Source: Trematomus loennbergii (Eukaryota > Chordata > Actinopteri > Perciformes > Nototheniidae). From it: a stretch of DNA of 64,000 nt. Position 1 is the first letter of the stretch; every line of letters starts with the position of its first letter. The position numbers and the translations under genes were made by a program. Positions 1 to 9,755 of this stretch are shown here, piece by piece. Where the stretch lies: NCBI GenBank assembly GCA_012861695.1, contig JAAOOA010000623.1, positions 191,501 to 255,500 on the forward strand. The letters run 5' to 3'. A model generated the notes under the pieces. The model saw only the letters and a program-made list of their open reading frames with translations. It ran no database searches and was not told the origin of the DNA.

Positions 1-570
1 GGAGTATTGAAGATCGTTTCCCCGACATCGGCGGTCATCCAATAACGAAGAGCACAGATGGCTTGGTGTATTCGTAAGAGGCCGATCGCATTGTAGCTCT
101 AGCATAGCCTCGCGGCTGTATCAGCGTAGAGGCCGGGGCTCCTCGCCATACTGTTCGTGCTGTCACTCAGGTGTGTCTTGGAAAGTTGTATGGCCAGACA
201 TGGTCTGCAGAAGGCAAATGTAATCCACAGGATCAAAAGCATGGTCTCTAAAAATGACGTTTCATAAAGACACGACAAAGTTTAGACAATAATTAGACCA
301 AAAAAAACACAAGACGAATGGAGCATACTGAGACTCGCGGTGACAGGATGCCGTCTCCCTCTGTCTCCTGTATACCAGAGGTGGGAGTAAGTCATACATG
401 TGCAAGTCCCAAGTTACTGGGGTGAGAGTCAAGCAAGTCAAGTCATACGAAATCCTGATGAATACCCCAGTTTCCGCATTTAAATCAGTTAAAAGACAGT
501 GGTTATGAAAACTAGAGTTTTATTTTCCACAGTAACAACAATGGAGAGTGGGGCTCTGAAATCATAAGGT

Positions 571-572
571 GT

Positions 573-617
<45 letters not shown>
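571..617. repeat. (TG)n microsatellite, copy A
   Basis: About 45 bp of uninterrupted TG. The orthologous tract in copy B (28331-28563) is about five times longer. The antisense Thr-His reading through it is an artefact of the repeat. Confidence 0.95.
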
Positions 618-619
<2 letters not shown>

Positions 620-1006
620 TTCTATAAAACAGCTGCGGGCACAGATACTGTGAGAGTCACAGACATGAATACATAGGTCAAGGCAGACTGGTTCACAGAC
701 TCTCCTGTTTTGCCGATCCGGTGCTTGAACAAATAACTCTACACCCCTACACAAGTCGAGTCTTTTATCAATGTTAGTCAAGCAAGTCTCAAGTCAAAAA
801 ATATGCGACTCAAATCATGTGACTCGAGTCCCCCACCTCTGGTATATACTGTGGTTAGAATGTTGCTGTATCAAATATAACCCAAACAGTTGATAAGTAG
901 TATTTTGTTAACTCAAGGTTTATACTAAGTGAGTTTTTATTGTGTTAACTTGTGTATTCATGCTTTTTAGATTGACTTTCTCTCTTTCTCTGTCCGTCTG
1001 TTCTAG

Positions 1007-1426
<420 letters not shown>

Positions 1427-2288
1427 AGCTGGAGTTATATAGTCTCATTCAAATAAAGCTTATTTTATTCAAATGTCTTTTCTTCAGTGAGATATCTTTA
1501 TGGTTTTCCTATGACTTGAGTCTGATTTTAAAAGTGGTTAATATTTCTGAGTCTGACTCGAGCAACTTAAATGTTTGCTTTGGGCAAAGTCATCTGAACA
1601 TTGTGTACTGTGCAAGTAATGTGGCACTCTACCTTTGTCCCTATATTTAGATAAACAAATAATCCCCATTATTGTATTTAATAATTCATATTCACGACAC
1701 ACTGTTACTGTAGCACTGACCACTGTATAAAGTGCATTCAATTGAAAACACCATAGTGTTACAGTTAAATTATGTACAATTATGAATACAAATTATGTAC
1801 ATAAAAGTATTTACATATAATAAATAGATAATTAACGCCTACAATATCAGAGAAATTAAAAATGTAACAATTGCAACTGATGGCTCTGTGTGTTTTTGTC
1901 ACCAATATTATATTTTAGTTTGCACTGCCTCCACGGCTATGGTTATTATCATGATAAGAAACTGCTCTGTATTCCTAAAGTTTGACCTTTCTGGCAAAAT
2001 ATTAAATTGATTCAGTATAATGATGGCAACAGCATAACTAAGGTAAACACAGGTAAAAAAGCTCAAGTGGATACAAATCAGATGCATGAAAACCACATTC
2101 ACTTTTGTAGATCCCAGGATTTATTTTCATCAGCAGGTATGAATCAAATGTTAGGGTATCAATGACTGCTTGTAAACTAACATTTTGTTGTTATGCAAGC
2201 AACAACAACAACGAGATCTCACTCCACTGCAGAAGAAGAGAGGAATGATCCAGCTCTTGAAACCCAGTTGGATTTTTAGGACTTTTTC

Positions 2289-2415
2289 AGGTTCAAACCC
2301 CACTGCAGTCAGCATGTCGTTGTGTCCCTGGGCAAGACACTTCACCCCCACAGTATTGAGTATGTAAGTCGCTTTGGATGAAAGCGTCTAACAAGTAACA
2401 TGTAATGTAATGTAC
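2289..2415 (+). repeat. tRNA-derived SINE, 5'-truncated (copy A)
   Basis: It keeps a box-B-like GGTTCAAACCC, the GGGCAAGACACTTCACCC body and the tail GTCGCTTTGGATGAAAGCG followed by ATGTAATGTAATG. That tail is shared by fish tRNA-derived SINEs mobilised by L2-clade LINEs. The box A half seen in copy B (30814-30985) is replaced here. A second partial tail lies at 2541-2610. Confidence 0.8.
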
Positions 2416-2540
2416 ATAAAAGTATTTACACTTTTTACATTAATGACGTACATATGAATGAAAACTATTTACAATATACATCAAATATAAAAGTCGACAT
2501 GAAAAATAAACTTCACCCCAAATTGCTCCTGTGGGGATTG

Positions 2541-2610
2541 CCCACAGTATTGAGTATGTAAGTCGCTTTGGATAAAAGCGTCTAACAAGTAACATGTAAT
2601 GTAATGTACA
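2541..2610 (+). repeat. SINE 3' tail fragment
   Basis: A second copy of the CGCTTTGGATAAAAGCG tail with ATGTAATGTAATG, part of a local duplication of about 185 bp (about 2409-2510 against 2600-2690). Confidence 0.75.
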
Positions 2611-2746
2611 TACAACTATGTACATTAATGACGTGCATATATTTACAATATACATAATATAAAACAACATGAAAAATAAAAATGATAACACAGCAAGTTG
2701 AAAAACATTTAAATACTATTTACAATATTTACATAGCAACAGGTCA

Positions 2747-3522
2747 TTGCTCCAACGTGTCAACAACAGCTGTAAAATGTTGGTAACTGTTGTAGACTGT
2801 GTTCTCCAGACCCTTTGATGGAGACATCCTCTTCACAGGCAGAAGACTTTGCGCCTGTACTTTTTGTGCCCCTGGGTGGGTTGGCCACAGCACGTGCACG
2901 ACGGCAGCTTTTGAACCCGGGACACTTTGGGCTCCTATCCCGAGGGCTCGTCCATCCCCTTGCGCTTGTAGACCTTGCCCAGGATGAGGGAATGCACTGA
3001 GAGTAGTGGGGACAGACACATCAGCAGACGGGGTTGCCATGAACGGCAGGCAGTAAGGGCATTGAGGAGGGCCAGCAATGGCTGGGGTTGGCTCACTGGC
3101 AGGCAGGATGGGGCCAGGGAAAAGGGAGGGCACAGGTCTGGCGATGGTACTGGTGGCAGGCAGTATGGGACGTCCAGCAATGGCAGGCACGATGGGCCTC
3201 GTTGAAGGGCCAGCAATCGCCGGGTGGCTGTGGATGGAGAGGGGGAGGGCAAAGGTCTGGGGGCTAGGGTTGGTGGCCGTGGCAGTGACACAGGTGGCAG
3301 TGATGTCTGAGGTTGCCTGTTGTTCTTTGCACTAAGTGCTGGTGCGTAGCGAATGCCCATCTTCACGCGCTGTATCACAGCAGCATTGACAAGGTTGTGC
3401 CGTTTAGTGCGGCAGTACCGGGTGTTGCCCCAGTGCGTTCTGTACAGCTGGTTGAACTTCTGCTGCTGTTTGTCGTGGTCCTCCACTGCATTCCAGGCAG
3501 TCAGGATCGCGTTCCTCTGCAC
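2747..3522 (-). pseudogene. Unrecognised multicopy gene fragment, proline-rich C-terminus (copy A)
   Basis: Read on the minus strand, the first third (3313-3522) encodes the same hydrophilic segment as copy B (31085-31347), with motifs NAVEDHDKQQQKFNQLYRTH and AVIQRVKMG. It then passes into a long Pro/Ala/Ser-rich tail with imperfect PAIAGRPILPA-like repeats and ends near 2747. Two overlapping frames are needed to read it through, so there is at least one indel. I do not recognise a domain. The arrangement antisense to a zinc-finger gene in both duplicates, and the general look of the segment, suggest a multicopy or transposon-associated family. No function is assigned. Confidence 0.45.
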
Positions 3523-3576
3523 GGTGCATTTTTTTTTAATCGGCCCTCACTCAGTCAATTAAAAAAGTATAATGAC

Positions 3577-3790
3577 TTAAAGGGGACCTATCAAATGCAC
3601 TTTTGTACGTCTTTTATACATGAATATGTGTCCCCGGTGTGTCAGAAAACACAACCCTCTCTCTTTCCTCCATACCCAAATCTCTAAAAACGGGGCTGCA
3701 ACGGATCTGATAAAGACTGATACAGATTTGAAATTGTTCTGACGTCAGAAACAGGGAGTTCCGCCTATATGGCCAACTCTCCACCTATCA
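3577..3790. mobile_element. TTAA-ended MITE fragment (left end)
   Basis: It begins TTAAAGGGGACCTATCAAAT and continues with GTGTCCCCGGTGTGTC, a combination typical of abundant fish non-autonomous elements that target TTAA (piggyBac or Kolobok-like). No matching right end is found for this family; the TTAA end at about 5020 belongs to a different family. Confidence 0.5.
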
Positions 3791-4317
3791 GGGGAATGAG
3801 AGGTTGCCGTGGCATGGTTCAGCTTCGTCATCGTTGGGGGTTCTCTTTTTTCTGTTTTTGAAGAAGTGTCTCAGGGTTATGACCAGAAGCCAAAGCAGCC
3901 ACAACCGCTACTCGTACGGGTATTTGCCAAAAGTCAGATGGTCGTTGGTTCTCTGGTTCTGCAGTGGTTCCTCCTGTCCTGAGTCAACACCCTGTCCCTT
4001 GTTTCTCTGTGTGACTGGTTTAAATCCAGCTTCAGGATCCACCATGTTGAGATCCTTCATTACTTCCAGATATATCCGGTAGTTATTACACAAATACATT
4101 CTTTCAAGATCGGTCGTAATTTTCTATCACAGTGAATTATCTGATCCGAAAGCAAAGCGCTTGTCAATGATGTTCACTTTGCCATTTTCTATAGTGACAA
4201 GAGGCAGAGTTTTACCATTACCATCCTTATACAAACTCCATTTTACATCTCCTTTCTTATGAGGACAGGGCAGTGTAGCCTTCATGCCCGGCAGCGCTGT
4301 TATTTTTTCAGGAACAG
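3788..4317 (-). pseudogene. Ig V-set plus transmembrane receptor-like remnant
   Basis: On the minus strand a good acceptor (TTTTTGCTTTTCAG, exon base 4317) opens an exon that enters in phase 1, usual for Ig domains. The protein shows the V-set landmarks: an ATLPC cysteine strand, VKW tryptophan strand, DKRFAF, and after a disturbed SL segment the second cysteine as MYLC. Two consecutive stops (TGA TAG) lie in the E-F loop, explained by a pair of small indels. A later TAG is followed in the same frame by a hydrophobic run (WLLWLLVITL) and a basic tail, which looks like a transmembrane segment and cytoplasmic end; the frame stops at 3788-3790. It resembles multicopy fish Ig receptors. No signal-peptide exon was found. 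Probably a dead or partial receptor gene. Confidence 0.6.
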
Positions 4318-4509
4318 CTGAAAAGCAAAAAGCAGAAAAAGTTACACATGTATAGACCCAACAGCCTTGACAAGCTGGACAATTGATTTGCTCATGGTGG
4401 TTTTAATTTATAGTTTTTCTATATTTAGAAAAAAAACAGGCAAACCTAAGAAACAAGTTACATTTTTGTCCGTGCTAAATTCTACCGAAAGAGTCTACTG
4501 TAATGTGAT

Positions 4510-4856
4510 GCTTTAATGTTCAAAAAAGCTCTTTCCCAGTCTGCGGTCTTCAGACTCTGGCCTGCTCACCACCCCGCACCAAACTGCGAACCTTCGGGGA
4601 CAGAGCCTTCAGCGTGGCAGCCCCCACCCTCTGGAACGCTCTCCCTGCGGAGATCCGCAACATCCCCACACTTGACACCTTCAAAAGGGCCCTCAAGACC
4701 CATCTGTTTACTAAGGCCTTTGGCCCCTAAATCTATCTGTTGTTGTCTGACTGCCTTTGTTTTGTTATGTTTGTTTTTGCCCTATTCTTCTTTGTTAAAG
4801 CGACCTTGGGTCCCATGAAAGGCGCTATATAATCCAAGCTATTATTATTATTAACG
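4510..4856 (+). mobile_element. Non-LTR retrotransposon 3' end (L2/Rex1-like)
   Basis: The segment encodes the C-terminal signature found after many fish reverse transcriptases: RAFSVAAPTLWNALPAEIR, then TFKRALKTHLF and a stop. A non-coding tail follows with AAAGGCGCTATATAATCCAA and ends in ATTATTATTATTAA. It is strongly 5'-truncated. Confidence 0.8.
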
Positions 4857-5023
4857 AGGCGTTCTGGGGCAGCACAGACAGGTCTTTTCTGTGTTAGAGT
4901 TGTACTCGCTACAGGGTGTACTTTGAGGGTTTTTGACTCTGCAGACCGTTTACATGCAGAAAAACCTACATAACACACAAGGGGACGGGTAATAACCGGA
5001 AAAGCATGACATGGGCCCTTTAA
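4857..5023. mobile_element. TTAA-ended MITE fragment (right end)
   Basis: It runs from ACGAGGCGTTCTGGGG through GTTTACATGCAGAAAAACC to GCATGACATGGGCCCTTTAA. Read in reverse this is the common fish repeat starting TTAAAGGGCCCATGTCATGC. The LINE tail at 4510-4856 abuts it, so the LINE or a deletion removed the other half. Confidence 0.5.
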
Positions 5024-5703
5024 AACGACATTTTCTTCTGTCACTGTGAGAAAGGACATCTGCTGCTGAAATATTTAATAAAGTGATTTGCACCATTTCT
5101 CTTTCACTCAATTTGACTGAAATTAGATCTACAGTTAGTCTAACCATTGAATATTATTATACTGTATACATGTTTTTTTCAGTACAGCTTAACCATGTAG
5201 CACATATGTACAATGTGCACATATTGTACTCACACTACCCCACTGCATTCTTAGATACTCTATTGATATACTGTATTATTCCTATTTTATTTCTACGGGT
5301 ATACATACTGTATATTTCAACCATATTCGATGTAAATATTGCTATATTTTTTATTTATTATAGTTTTCTTAAGATAGTTTTTTTTATCCGTGTTTAGACT
5401 TTTGTTTTATTTATGTATGCACCAAAAACACAAGATAAAAAGAAAATTCGGTATCTTTTATTTGTATTCTTATCCCTGCGTGAACTCCCATCTGCTCTAT
5501 CCTCATTACGTGAACTGGTATTTAAAACATCAACACGTCACTGCTTCTGGTTTTCTCAAAGTACATTTTCTGGCGAGAGGAAATGCTGTTCTTTATTCCA
5601 GACAATTATAGTACAACCCATCGCCTACCCTAGCAACTAAACATAGTTGTTTAAATAAAATATATTATTTACACTCTGCAGTTGTTAATTAGCTCAGATG
5701 CTT
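5024..5703. other. AT-rich gap without recognised gene
   Basis: AT-rich intergenic sequence next to the 3' end of ndufaf5. It has short open frames but no splice-consistent exon or known motif. It probably includes ndufaf5 3' UTR near its right edge. Confidence 0.6.
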
Positions 5704-5790
5704 CTAGGACTTGGTGGTGTTGGACGGCTGGCCGATCTTTGACAGATCCGCGAACGACACGTTGGCCGAGCCTCGCTTCACTGGTTTGGC
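5704..5790 (-). CDS. ndufaf5: ndufaf5, last coding exon
   Basis: The acceptor CTTTCTTTCTCTTTTTCAG (minus) opens a 29-codon exon in phase 0 ending in TAG at 5704-5706. The protein AKPVKRGSANVSFADLSKIG matches the C-terminus of NDUFAF5, whose human end reads RGSATVSFGELGKI. NDUFAF5 is the mitochondrial-matrix methyltransferase-fold protein that hydroxylates an arginine of NDUFS7 during complex I assembly. The exon joins cleanly to 6374-6456. Frame and splice sites are intact, so nothing here indicates decay. Confidence 0.92.
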   Translation of the reverse strand, partial: AKPVKRGSANVSFADLSKIGQPSNTTKS

Positions 5791-6012
5791 CTGAAAAAGA
5801 GAAAGAAAGAAACTAAATGTAAACAATTAAATCACTTTTCTTGATGAATATCTCCTCTGCTCACGCATCTGATGGATAAGACACAGCAGGGATTGTTTCT
5901 GATAAATGGTTATTTGGAATAAACAGAAAACAAGTATTTGGCATATATACGAGGCAATAAACATTTGAAAGAATATCATAATGATGCACATACAGTTTGA
6001 TAAAGACAGTTG

Positions 6013-6030
6013 AATTCTGGGAATTGTAGT
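6013..6030 (-). promoter_or_regulatory. ZNF143/STAF-like motif
   Basis: The reverse complement contains ACTACAATTCCCAGAATTC, close to the ZNF143 (STAF) promoter motif ACTACAATTCCCAGAATGC. It lies in the last intron of ndufaf5, so it may be an incidental copy. Confidence 0.35.
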
Positions 6031-6206
6031 ACAAAAACACCAAACTAAAATGGCATTTTTCTGCTTCCTTTTATAGGACCATTTCAGAAGTCAAAAATTC
6101 ATTTAAACTGCAACCATGTGCCAAAGTTTAGAGTATTTAGTATAACAAATCAATTATAATTCCAGTGTAAAATATTACATATAACTCAATGTAGCATATA
6201 CCTAAA

Positions 6207-6234
6207 TGACAAAGGCCAGTGATTTTGGCCAGCG
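6207..6234 (+). repeat. 28-bp repeat, left copy
   Basis: TGACAAAGGCCAGTGATTTT followed by GGCCAG occurs here and again at 9728-9755, on either side of the Harbinger element. It is far too long for a Harbinger target duplication (3 bp), so it is probably a piece of another repeat family. Confidence 0.7.
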
Positions 6235-6373
6235 TCGGACCGATACCAATACTATCTATCAGACTGGTGCCTCCCTAGAGCAAAGTACCAACAATAAAGA
6301 CAAATAAACTATAAACAACAACCTTTAGGAGCACTGTGTGTGTTTGTGTTCCCCTTGTGAACACCTGAGTTAC

Positions 6374-6456
6374 CTGGGACTCGTGAGGCTTCCAGCCGAT
6401 CATGTAGAGGATCTCGAAGGTGGCCGGCACCGACCCGTCCTCGCTGCCGTACATCT
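6374..6456 (-). CDS. ndufaf5: ndufaf5, penultimate coding exon
   Basis: An 83-nt exon flanked by acceptor TTTCAG and donor CAG/GTAACT on the minus strand. It encodes [20 protein letters not shown] then GWKPHESQ; human NDUFAF5 has [27 protein letters not shown] at the same place. It enters with two bases of a split codon and leaves in phase 0, which fits the next exon exactly. The upstream exons (SAM-binding core, mitochondrial presequence) should lie to the right on this strand, before esf1. I searched 6457-11500 by eye and did not find them. Confidence 0.93.
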
Positions 6457-7016
6457 CTGAAACACATTCAAACACACACACATAAACACATGCTATAAGG
6501 AAGCAAAAACATTGGTGTTTTATTTTACTTTTGATGAAGCTAAGCTAGCAGTTTGCTTCTGCTTCAAGGCTTTGTGCTAAGCTACAGAAGGCTAACCAGC
6601 ACACATATGAGTTTGACCATTAAAGCTGACAGCGGGCTGAATGTAACAGCATTTCCTAAACACTGCACTGAAGTACTGTATCACTTTTACGAGATCGTTT
6701 GCTTCAGTATTTCCTATGTATGCTACTTTATACTTCTACTCTTGTACATCTTAGTGGGAAATAACATTCTTTTTTCTGCATTATATTTAATGCTTAATCT
6801 CGGGAACTTTTACCCCCATTTTTAGTGCCCGCTGAGAGATCGTACTTTCCTGTGGGTAAAAAGTGCCCCAGTGCTGATTGGCTGGGCGAATTGCAAACCA
6901 CGCCCCGTACAACTGTGAAAATGTTGTGTAGAGCCGCCATTGTTTTTCCTCGCTACAAAAACCCAGCGCACCGACGGAGAGTAGTTTGTTTTTGAAAGCA
7001 GTTATGGCAAGCATCA

Positions 7017-7210
7017 AGAAATGATGAGGAGGTGTCGGCGCTTCTGGAGATCTACGCCGAGGACGCGACCCAGGGAATGCTACTGAAGCCAGTTCAGTAG
7101 CTTTCACTCGACCTGGGAATCGTGCACACCACGGCACACCGGCTAAAAATAAAGAAACTCAGGACTACAAACGGCGGATTCAGTGGCCAACGATGACGAC
7201 CACGACGAAG
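7017..7210 (+). pseudogene. Harbinger MADF/Myb-like protein, exon 1 remnant
   Basis: It encodes RNDEEVSALLEIYAEDATQ at the start of a MADF/SANT-like DNA-binding domain, then hits an in-frame TAG at about 7098. In a shifted frame it continues LGIVHTTAHRLKIKKLR, the expected helix region. Donor GAAG/GTAAAA at 7210. In the superfamily the product binds the terminal repeats and helps the transposase. Confidence 0.7.
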
Positions 7211-7452
7211 GTAAAATCAACTACATGCACTGGGGTTTTAATCTGCACAATAATGGTCTCAGATGTACTTTTATTTGCTCAGTAGATCAAGCTAGCCATG
7301 CTAGGCTGAATAGGCTAACACCGGCCCCGAGCTAGCTACATCTAGCTAGCTAGATATTCTCGGCCGCTATGAAAACGTTTTGACTTGTGAATAACTGTGC
7401 AGTGTTTCTGTAATTTGCTTCACTAACTCATGGCACTAATCGTCTGTTTCAG

Positions 7453-7548
7453 GCGAGGATGGACAACTCTCGGGATTGGAAACAAGCGAGCTTTGCATTC
7501 TAGATCACAGCGCTTGGTCGTCCCCCTTACCAGCAACCAAACGCAAAG
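7453..7548 (+). CDS. Harbinger MADF/Myb-like protein, exon 2
   Basis: Acceptor TCTGTTTCAG and donor CAAAG/GTACAC bound a 96-nt exon encoding EDGQLSGLETSELCILDHSA. Its phase joins the next exon at 8201. It is the linker between the DNA-binding and C-terminal parts of the accessory Harbinger protein. Confidence 0.65.
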
Positions 7549-7863
7549 GTACACACACTGTAACTTTGTCTTGAAAGAACGTTACGCATCGAACTGATGT
7601 TCACAATCATGTTTATTTCCTTCTTGGTACAATTATGAAACAGCGTGAAAACGTATTCGCCTAGACCGGCATTTACAAATGTTCGCGCCTTTTTACTCTC
7701 TCACAAACATTGTAAACATCCGGGCTAGAGGTCACATGACTTCCGGTAAGAAAACTTGCCTCAACAACATTAAACAAAGTTCAAGCATACATGAAGCACT
7801 CTTCAAAAAGGAACAATCCTCCGTGTTTGAACCTCTTAAATCGCTGCATAGCCGATTTATTTG

Positions 7864-8130
7864 GACTGGATTATCCCAGAGAGGCTAAACATTCTTTATA
7901 ACACAGTTTCAGATTTGTGAAACCTTAATTCTATTTGTGAAAATACAAAAAAGGGAGATTTCAGTGCTTTTTTTACATGTAGACCACATTAGACCAGGTC
8001 CTGATCTAAAACCACTATACCTAGACTCATCAAATCTGGACTGGATTATCCCAGAGAGTCAAAAGATTCTTTATAACACAGTTTCAGATTTGTGAAACCT
8101 TAATTCTATTTGTGAAAATACAAAAAACAC
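7864..8130 (+). repeat. Direct duplication, about 90 bp, period about 173 bp
   Basis: CTGGATTATCCCAGAGAG and the next 75 bp, including CAGTTTCAGATTTGTGAAAC, occur at 7864-7955 and again at 8038-8127, inside the Harbinger intron. A second short duplication, AGATCTTGTATCTTGCTTAT, recurs at about 8485. Confidence 0.85.
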
Positions 8131-8200
8131 ATTCCTAGTATGTTGTAAAACTACATGGCGACTAAACAGATCTTGTATCTTGCTTATTTTCCCCTCTTAG

Positions 8201-8379
8201 GAAAGCGGACACGGGATGCGAATTTCTTTGACACCGTCCAGGCGTTGGAGGACCGGCGTGCCGTGGTGAAAGAGTCGATGCACGGGGATCAGATGGTGCT
8301 GTTCACCAAGGCCCAGGAAACGGAGGACAAGATGCTCACCAGTTCATTTTATATTATTGTTATTACTGTTATTATATAG
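8201..8379 (+). CDS. Harbinger MADF/Myb-like protein, last exon
   Basis: The acceptor CCCCTCTTAG opens an exon encoding KRTRDANFFDTVQALEDRRA and continuing to a stop at 8377-8379. It matches the charged C-terminal helix of Harbinger accessory proteins. The last codons are AT-rich and probably extend past the original end. Confidence 0.65.
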
Positions 8380-8806
8380 TCTTGATACAACTGACACTTT
8401 ATTTTATATTGATAATGTTAATTTACATGTACAACTTCTATTTTATTTACATTAAAAATGTGAACTTCTATTTACTGTTAAACAGATCCTGTATCTTGCT
8501 TATTTCTCCTGACACTTTATCTTTAGTGACCGTAGCATCCTATACATCACATGTAAGTGATTATTCTGATACCATCATGTTTCATCGGTTATAAACTGGC
8601 AAAGCTTTATTTGTCATTTATTTATCATCAATGTTGCAACCTTGTGGAGGAATGGCAGGGGCACATACACAAATATGATATTTATATCATTTTAAATATT
8701 ATTTGACCTAAAACTAAATGTTTTTATGATTGTCCTCTGAGGAGGACATGGGGATTTGCAAACTTTAATTCCCCCCCCCATTTTACACAACACAAAATGG
8801 AGTCCA

Positions 8807-9379
8807 CTATGGGCCGAAACTAACATGTATGTTTCCATAGTGTTTATGGCAGACGGATGCAGTGGGTCTCAGGAAGATATATAATAATAATAAGGTGGGT
8901 TTGCTGCTGAGCCTATTTACTGTGCATACAACACACCTGGCACAGTTTATTGTTATTATATTGCCACACTGTACACTATTGTAATGTTGCCTGTCTTGAC
9001 TGGAAAATAAAAGAGAAACAAAAGACAAAAGATCTTTATTGTCAAAATGTTTACAATTTACACGCTGTTCAGATGCCTCATAAAGCTGGGTCGCCGGTAA
9101 GGCAGTCCATTCGTCCCTGTACTCATCATTACTTTCACAAAGGTTATGTAATATGCAACATGCTGCCACCTGGATTTTGATCTTGTCCATCTTGCAGTCG
9201 TTTCTTTTCATCAAGCACCGCCACCTGCCCTTCAGTCTGCCAAAAGCGTTCTCCACCACCACTCGTGCTCGGCTTGTTTTGTTATTGTACGCAAGTTGCT
9301 CAGGCTGCATTAACTCAGTTACAAAGCTGTATAACATGAGCACAAACAGCACAACTTCAGTCGACTCCATCTCCATCAT
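8807..9379 (-). pseudogene. HARBI1-like transposase, C-terminal remnant
   Basis: The minus-strand reading frame contains RARVVVENAFGRLKGRWR and VAACCILHNLCE, the end of the DDE_Tnp_4 nuclease domain of PIF/Harbinger transposases; the glutamate of ENAF is the last residue of the catalytic triad. The two upstream aspartates and the N-terminal region are absent. The frame begins with an unrelated-looking Met-rich leader, consistent with an internal deletion. It ends in low-complexity sequence. Confidence 0.8.
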
Positions 9380-9450
9380 GTCTGAGGTCGGAAGGTAAAC
9401 AACAGACGCCTAATGTACAGCGAGTGGGTGGGCGTCGCAGTATACGCGGG

Positions 9451-9590
9451 AAGTTTTTCTTCTTCTTCTCTTGTTTTGCAGCGGATTGCAAACAACTTTA
9501 AGGTGCATACCGCCACCTACTGTACTCGCCGTGAAGTGGTTTGTGGCCTGCCAGTAAAGCCAAAGCAGAAGAAGAAGAAGTGACGTCAGC
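9451..9590 (-). mobile_element. Nimb-like LINE 3' tail
   Basis: On the minus strand it reads GTAGGTGGCGGTATGCACCT, then TTAAAGTTGTTTGCAATCCG, ending in GAAGAAGAAGAAG. This is the tail also present at the end of the LINE at 24228-24290. Only the tail is inserted here. Confidence 0.7.
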
Positions 9591-9755
9591 GGCTCATTTG
9601 CGTAATCTTCCCTCAGGGAAAAGTACTCCGGTGTGAACGCGATCTGTACTAAGTGCCCTGGGGTTAAAAGCGCCGGGGCTCTTAGTGCCGGAACTAAGTA
9701 CAGGAAAGTACTTGGTGTGAACGCGGCTAATGACAAAGGCCAGTGATTTTGGCCA

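Larger units (their letters stand above)
6800..9720. mobile_element. PIF/Harbinger DNA transposon, degraded
   Basis: The element shows the two-gene arrangement of Harbinger: a MADF/Myb-like protein on the plus strand (exons near 7017-7210, 7453-7548, 8201-8379) converging on a HARBI1-type transposase on the minus strand (8990-9379). The right end has GAACGCG-containing terminal sequence (GTACTTGGTGTGAACGCGG at about 9710-9727), with GTACTTTCCTGTGG near the left end as an imperfect counterpart. The transposase catalytic N-terminal part is missing, so the copy cannot be autonomous. Boundaries are approximate. It occupies the space between the ndufaf5 and esf1 exons. Confidence 0.8.

Noticed and set aside
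2799..3335. Several plus-strand open frames in the GC-rich part of copy A
   Set aside because: They are shadows of the minus-strand proline-rich frame, with no splice or homology support.
3577..5023. One 1.4-kb TTAA transposon carrying the Ig remnant
   Set aside because: The two ends look alike only for about nine bases and belong to different repeat families, so capture of the Ig sequence is not supported.
6787..7137. Minus-strand 116-codon frame at the Harbinger left end
   Set aside because: It lies opposite the accessory-protein exon and has no homology to known proteins.
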